Part shown: positions 62,265 to 64,000 of the stretch, piece by piece | How positions within the stretch are numbered: the first letter of the stretch is position 1 | Layout: each line of letters begins with the position of its first letter | Assembly: GCF_009829325.1 (NCBI RefSeq) | Contig: NZ_VUOS01000017.1 | Span: 62,001 to 126,000 of the forward strand | Reading direction: 5' to 3' | DNA: 64,000 nucleotides | DNA from: Nocardia sp. CY41 | GTDB taxonomy: Bacteria > Actinomycetota > Actinomycetes > Mycobacteriales > Mycobacteriaceae | The notes under the pieces: generated by a model | Database searches by the model: none | The model's input: the letters and a program-made list of their open reading frames with translations, nothing else | Told to the model about the DNA's origin: nothing | Program-made: the position numbers and the translations under genes

Positions 62265-62903
62265 TCATCGTACGTCGGGCGTCGCCTGGCGGACAAGCTG
62301 GGCCTCCAGACCGGCGATCAGCACCTCCATGCCGAAGTCGTAGGAGTACCGTCCGCGCAGGTCGCCGATGTACCGCGTGGCCCGCTCGACCACGGGGGGC
62401 AGCGTGACATCGGCCGGCGCCGAGCGGTCGCGTGGATTCACCCGGCTGCGGCCGAACAAGTAGGTGTGGATGGTCGCGTAGGCGGCCAGTATGTTGCGGT
62501 CGCCGAAACCCGCGTCGTCGAGGATGTCCATGATCGCGGCGATCAGGTCGAGCTGTTTGCCGAGCATCTGCTCGATGAGGATGTCACCGAGGCCGGGATG
62601 CTTGCGCAGCTTCTCGTCGATCTGGTCGACGAGATCGCGCAGCCGGTGTTGCCATGGTCCGGATTCCGCTGGCGGAGTGCGCACTCCGGTCAGCGCGGCG
62701 CTGGCGACGAGGTCGAGCAGCTCCCGTTTGTCGGCGACGTAGTAATAGGGCGCCATGGGGGAGACGCCGAGTTCGCGGGACAGTCGCCGCATCGACAGTT
62801 TCTCCACGCCGTCCTCGCGCACCACGCGCAGTGCGGCCTCGACGATCTCGGACTCCGACAGGGTTCGATTCGTGGTGCTCGCGGGCCCTCCGTGGTTACG
62901 CAA
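62265..62903 (-). CDS. TetR-family regulator
   Basis: 212 residues from a TTG at 62903 that has GGAGG 7 nt upstream. A GTG at 63068 would add 55 residues of unlikely, repeat-derived sequence. Helix-turn-helix about 12-60: LSESEIVEAALRVVREDGVEKLSMRRLSRELGVSPMAPYYYVADKRELLDLV. The C-terminal domain is of the long TetR ligand type. It lies in the place where mftR usually stands, divergent from mftA, but its sequence does not look like MftR. It also reads toward kshB with 61 bp between. Confidence 0.8.
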   Translation of the reverse strand: MRNHGGPASTTNRTLSESEIVEAALRVVREDGVEKLSMRRLSRELGVSPMAPYYYVADKRELLDLVASAALTGVRTPPAESGPWQHRLRDLVDQIDEKLRKHPGLGDILIEQMLGKQLDLIAAIMDILDDAGFGDRNILAAYATIHTYLFGRSRVNPRDRSAPADVTLPPVVERATRYIGDLRGRYSYDFGMEVLIAGLEAQLVRQATPDVR

Positions 62904-62998
62904 GCTTCCGCCTCCGGGCCTGATGTGCGCACCGCTGTGTTCGAGGTGCGGCGCTCCCGGGCCCTGCGTGGTTACGCAAGCTTCCGCCTCCGGGCCTG
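62882..62998. repeat. Pair of 41-bp direct repeats at the TetR start
   Basis: 62882-62922 and 62958-62998 are identical except for one base (TCCG versus TGCG), separated by 35 bp. The shared core includes GTGGTTACGCAAGCTTCC. On the minus strand each copy carries GGAGGCGGAAGCTTG, that is a ribosome site and TTG start; only the inner copy is in frame with the TetR gene. Confidence 0.9.
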
Positions 62999-63325
62999 GC
63001 GCTCGCACCGCGTGCGCTGCCGCCCCCGTTCGCCTGCATTCGTCCGACTCCCATGCCACCTCGACCACCGCGGGCGTGTGCTGCCCGTCACATTCTGTTC
63101 AGCTGCTTGCAATGCGCAGTCTAGAGCGCCGGGTATCGGCCCCGTCGCCGCCTGTTGCACTCGGCTCGCCGCCGAACGCCCGGTCGAACGCGTCGTGGGG
63201 TGGCCGGACCCGCGGGCCATCGATTCGATGACTGAAACCTGTTCTTTTGTCAGTTGATGACGTTATTGTGTGAGCACGGACTGCGCCGTGCAGTCCGCAC
63301 ACGGATCGTCCTCGCGGAGGTAGCC
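62999..63325. promoter_or_regulatory. Upstream region of the mycofactocin genes
   Basis: No gene is supported between the TetR start and mftA. The segment 63225-63275 is AT-rich for this chromosome and contains ACTGA...TCAGT (63231-63254) as an imperfect inverted repeat, a candidate regulator site. A GCGGAGG ribosome site at about 63315-63321 leads into mftA. Confidence 0.45.
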
Positions 63326-63475
63326 ATGCCGGAATACGGGTCCATCGGACACGCGGAAACCGACAACACCGGACGGATGGAGACCGCCGCCGCGCGGTCG
63401 GCCGAAGAGGCGCCGCTGGTCGAGGAGAGCCTCATCGAAGAGGTGTCCATCGACGGCATGTGCGGCGTCTACTGA
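63326..63475 (+). CDS. mftA: Mycofactocin precursor peptide MftA
   Basis: 49 residues from ATG 63326, with a GGAGG site 5 nt before; an ATG at 63377 would give 32 residues, nearer the usual length. The C-terminus EESLIEEVSIDGMCGVY is the invariant mycofactocin core: MftC decarboxylates and cross-links the final Val-Tyr to make the redox cofactor mycofactocin. Followed after 16 bp by mftB. The N-terminal 30 residues are variable leader. Confidence 0.95.
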   Translation: MPEYGSIGHAETDNTGRMETAAARSAEEAPLVEESLIEEVSIDGMCGVY

Positions 63476-63491
63476 CGGGCGGTCGACGACG

Positions 63492-64000
63492 ATGTTCGAT
63501 CTCGATACCCGCTGGCAGCTGCACCCGCGCGTGGCGCTGCGTCCGGAGCCGTTCGGCGCGCTGCTCTACCACTTCGGCACGCGCAAGCTGTCCTTCCTGA
63601 AAAATCCGCGGATCGTCGAGATCGTCCGGTCGCTGCCGGAGCACGCGTCGGCCCGCACCGCCCTGCGCGCGGCGGGCGTACCGGAGGCGAGTGCAGGCGC
63701 GTATCTGAAAGCGCTGACCCAGCTCGCCGATTCGGACATGATCGTCGGCGCGCCCGCCGGTGCGCCCGCACCGGCTGCCGGGACGCGCGAGCCTTGGGGG
63801 GCGGTGGCGCCGTCGGACGCGGCCGTGCGCCTGGTGGATCGCTTCGAGTCCGGCCTCGCCGCGCCGATCTGCCTGACCTGGGAGCTCACCTACGCCTGCA
63901 ACCTGTCCTGCGTGCACTGCCTGTCGTCCTCGGGTCGCCGGGATCCGCGCGAGCTGAGCACCGAGCAGTGCAAGGCGCTGATCGACGAGTTCGAGCGCAT
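63492..64000 (+). CDS. mftB/mftC: MftB-MftC in one continuous frame (chaperone plus radical SAM maturase; 3' end outside window)
   Basis: The frame opens at ATG 63492 and stays open to the window end (169 codons). Residues 1-95 are MftB, the peptide-binding partner: RWQLHPRVALRPEPFGALLYHFGTRKLSFLKNPRIVEIVRSLPEH. An Ala/Pro/Gly linker (about 88-106) leads to the N-terminus of MftC: VRLVDRFESGLAAPICLTWELTYACNLSCVHCLSSSGRRDPRELSTEQC, with the radical SAM cysteines C-x3-C-x2-C. Normally these are two genes. An internal GTG at 63804 after GGGGGGC could still start a separate MftC; either way there is no stop codon between the parts. Confidence 0.88.
   Translation, partial: MFDLDTRWQLHPRVALRPEPFGALLYHFGTRKLSFLKNPRIVEIVRSLPEHASARTALRAAGVPEASAGAYLKALTQLADSDMIVGAPAGAPAPAAGTREPWGAVAPSDAAVRLVDRFESGLAAPICLTWELTYACNLSCVHCLSSSGRRDPRELSTEQCKALIDEFER

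Noticed and set aside
62904..63068. N-terminal extension of the TetR protein from GTG 63068
   Set aside because: The extra 55 residues are derived from the direct repeats, have no protein-like conservation, and the TTG at 62903 has a better ribosome site.

Overview
The window is about 64 kb of very GC-rich actinobacterial chromosome. The gene content (SepH, two citrate synthases, PrrA/PrrB-like two-component pair, AccD3-EchA6-MBL run, a conservon-type signalling operon, KshB, mycofactocin genes) and an order that recalls the Mycobacterium tuberculosis Rv0880-Rv0906 stretch point to the Mycobacteriales, most likely Nocardia or a close relative. No rRNA, tRNA, insertion sequence or CRISPR array was seen.

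Layout. 1-11 kb: the 3' part of a neutral ceramidase, then a housekeeping block (DUF2530, MarR, YccF, an Eis-like acetyltransferase, an rRNA-type methyltransferase, SepH, SerC, a secreted polysaccharide deacetylase, a small monooxygenase). 11.3-14.7 kb: an accessory patch with an XRE-TPR regulator divergent from four small unknown or secreted genes, ending in a gene that has lost its own 3' end where it meets citA. 14.7-20 kb: citA, pdxH, an MFS exporter, gltA2 and an FKBP, closed by strong hairpins. 20-26.3 kb: a YhgE/Pip-like lipoprotein, PrrB/PrrA, a hemophore-like secreted protein and a propionyl/acetyl-CoA synthetase. 26.6-31.9 kb: a four-gene conservon (sensor kinase, roadblock, DUF742, GTPase) whose kinase carries a long decapeptide-repeat tail. 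31.9-40.4 kb: AccD3, aldo/keto reductase, flavin monooxygenase, EchA6, MBL hydrolase and LigD flanked by two small paralogous genes. 40.4-51.8 kb: hydrolase, lipase, a secreted protein, an ECF transporter with fused S and ATPase parts, a Baeyer-Villiger-type monooxygenase with a divergent AraC regulator, a cAMP-phosphodiesterase-like protein and a MarR/mycothiol-dependent-enzyme pair with a visible operator. 53-62 kb: pseudouridine synthase, class III adenylate cyclase, an AbiEi/DUF559-like protein, SPW/TetR pair, ferredoxin reductase, an octamer tandem repeat, a racemase, AlkD, and KshB behind a perfect KstR-type operator. 63.3-64 kb: the start of a mycofactocin cluster.

The most notable points are: (i) mftB and mftC are continuous in one reading frame with no stop between them; (ii) a KstR-consensus palindrome sits in front of kshB; (iii) a perfect Crp-type palindrome lies at 2715-2730 and a near-perfect one ahead of the cAMP-phosphodiesterase gene, in a window that also holds an adenylate cyclase; (iv) the conservon kinase has a recently amplified 90-bp super-repeat; (v) an 18-copy octamer VNTR lies beside a partial duplication of the ferredoxin-reductase gene; (vi) one accessory gene runs antisense into citA without a stop. 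All assignments come from reading motifs and family resemblance by eye; no database search was run.
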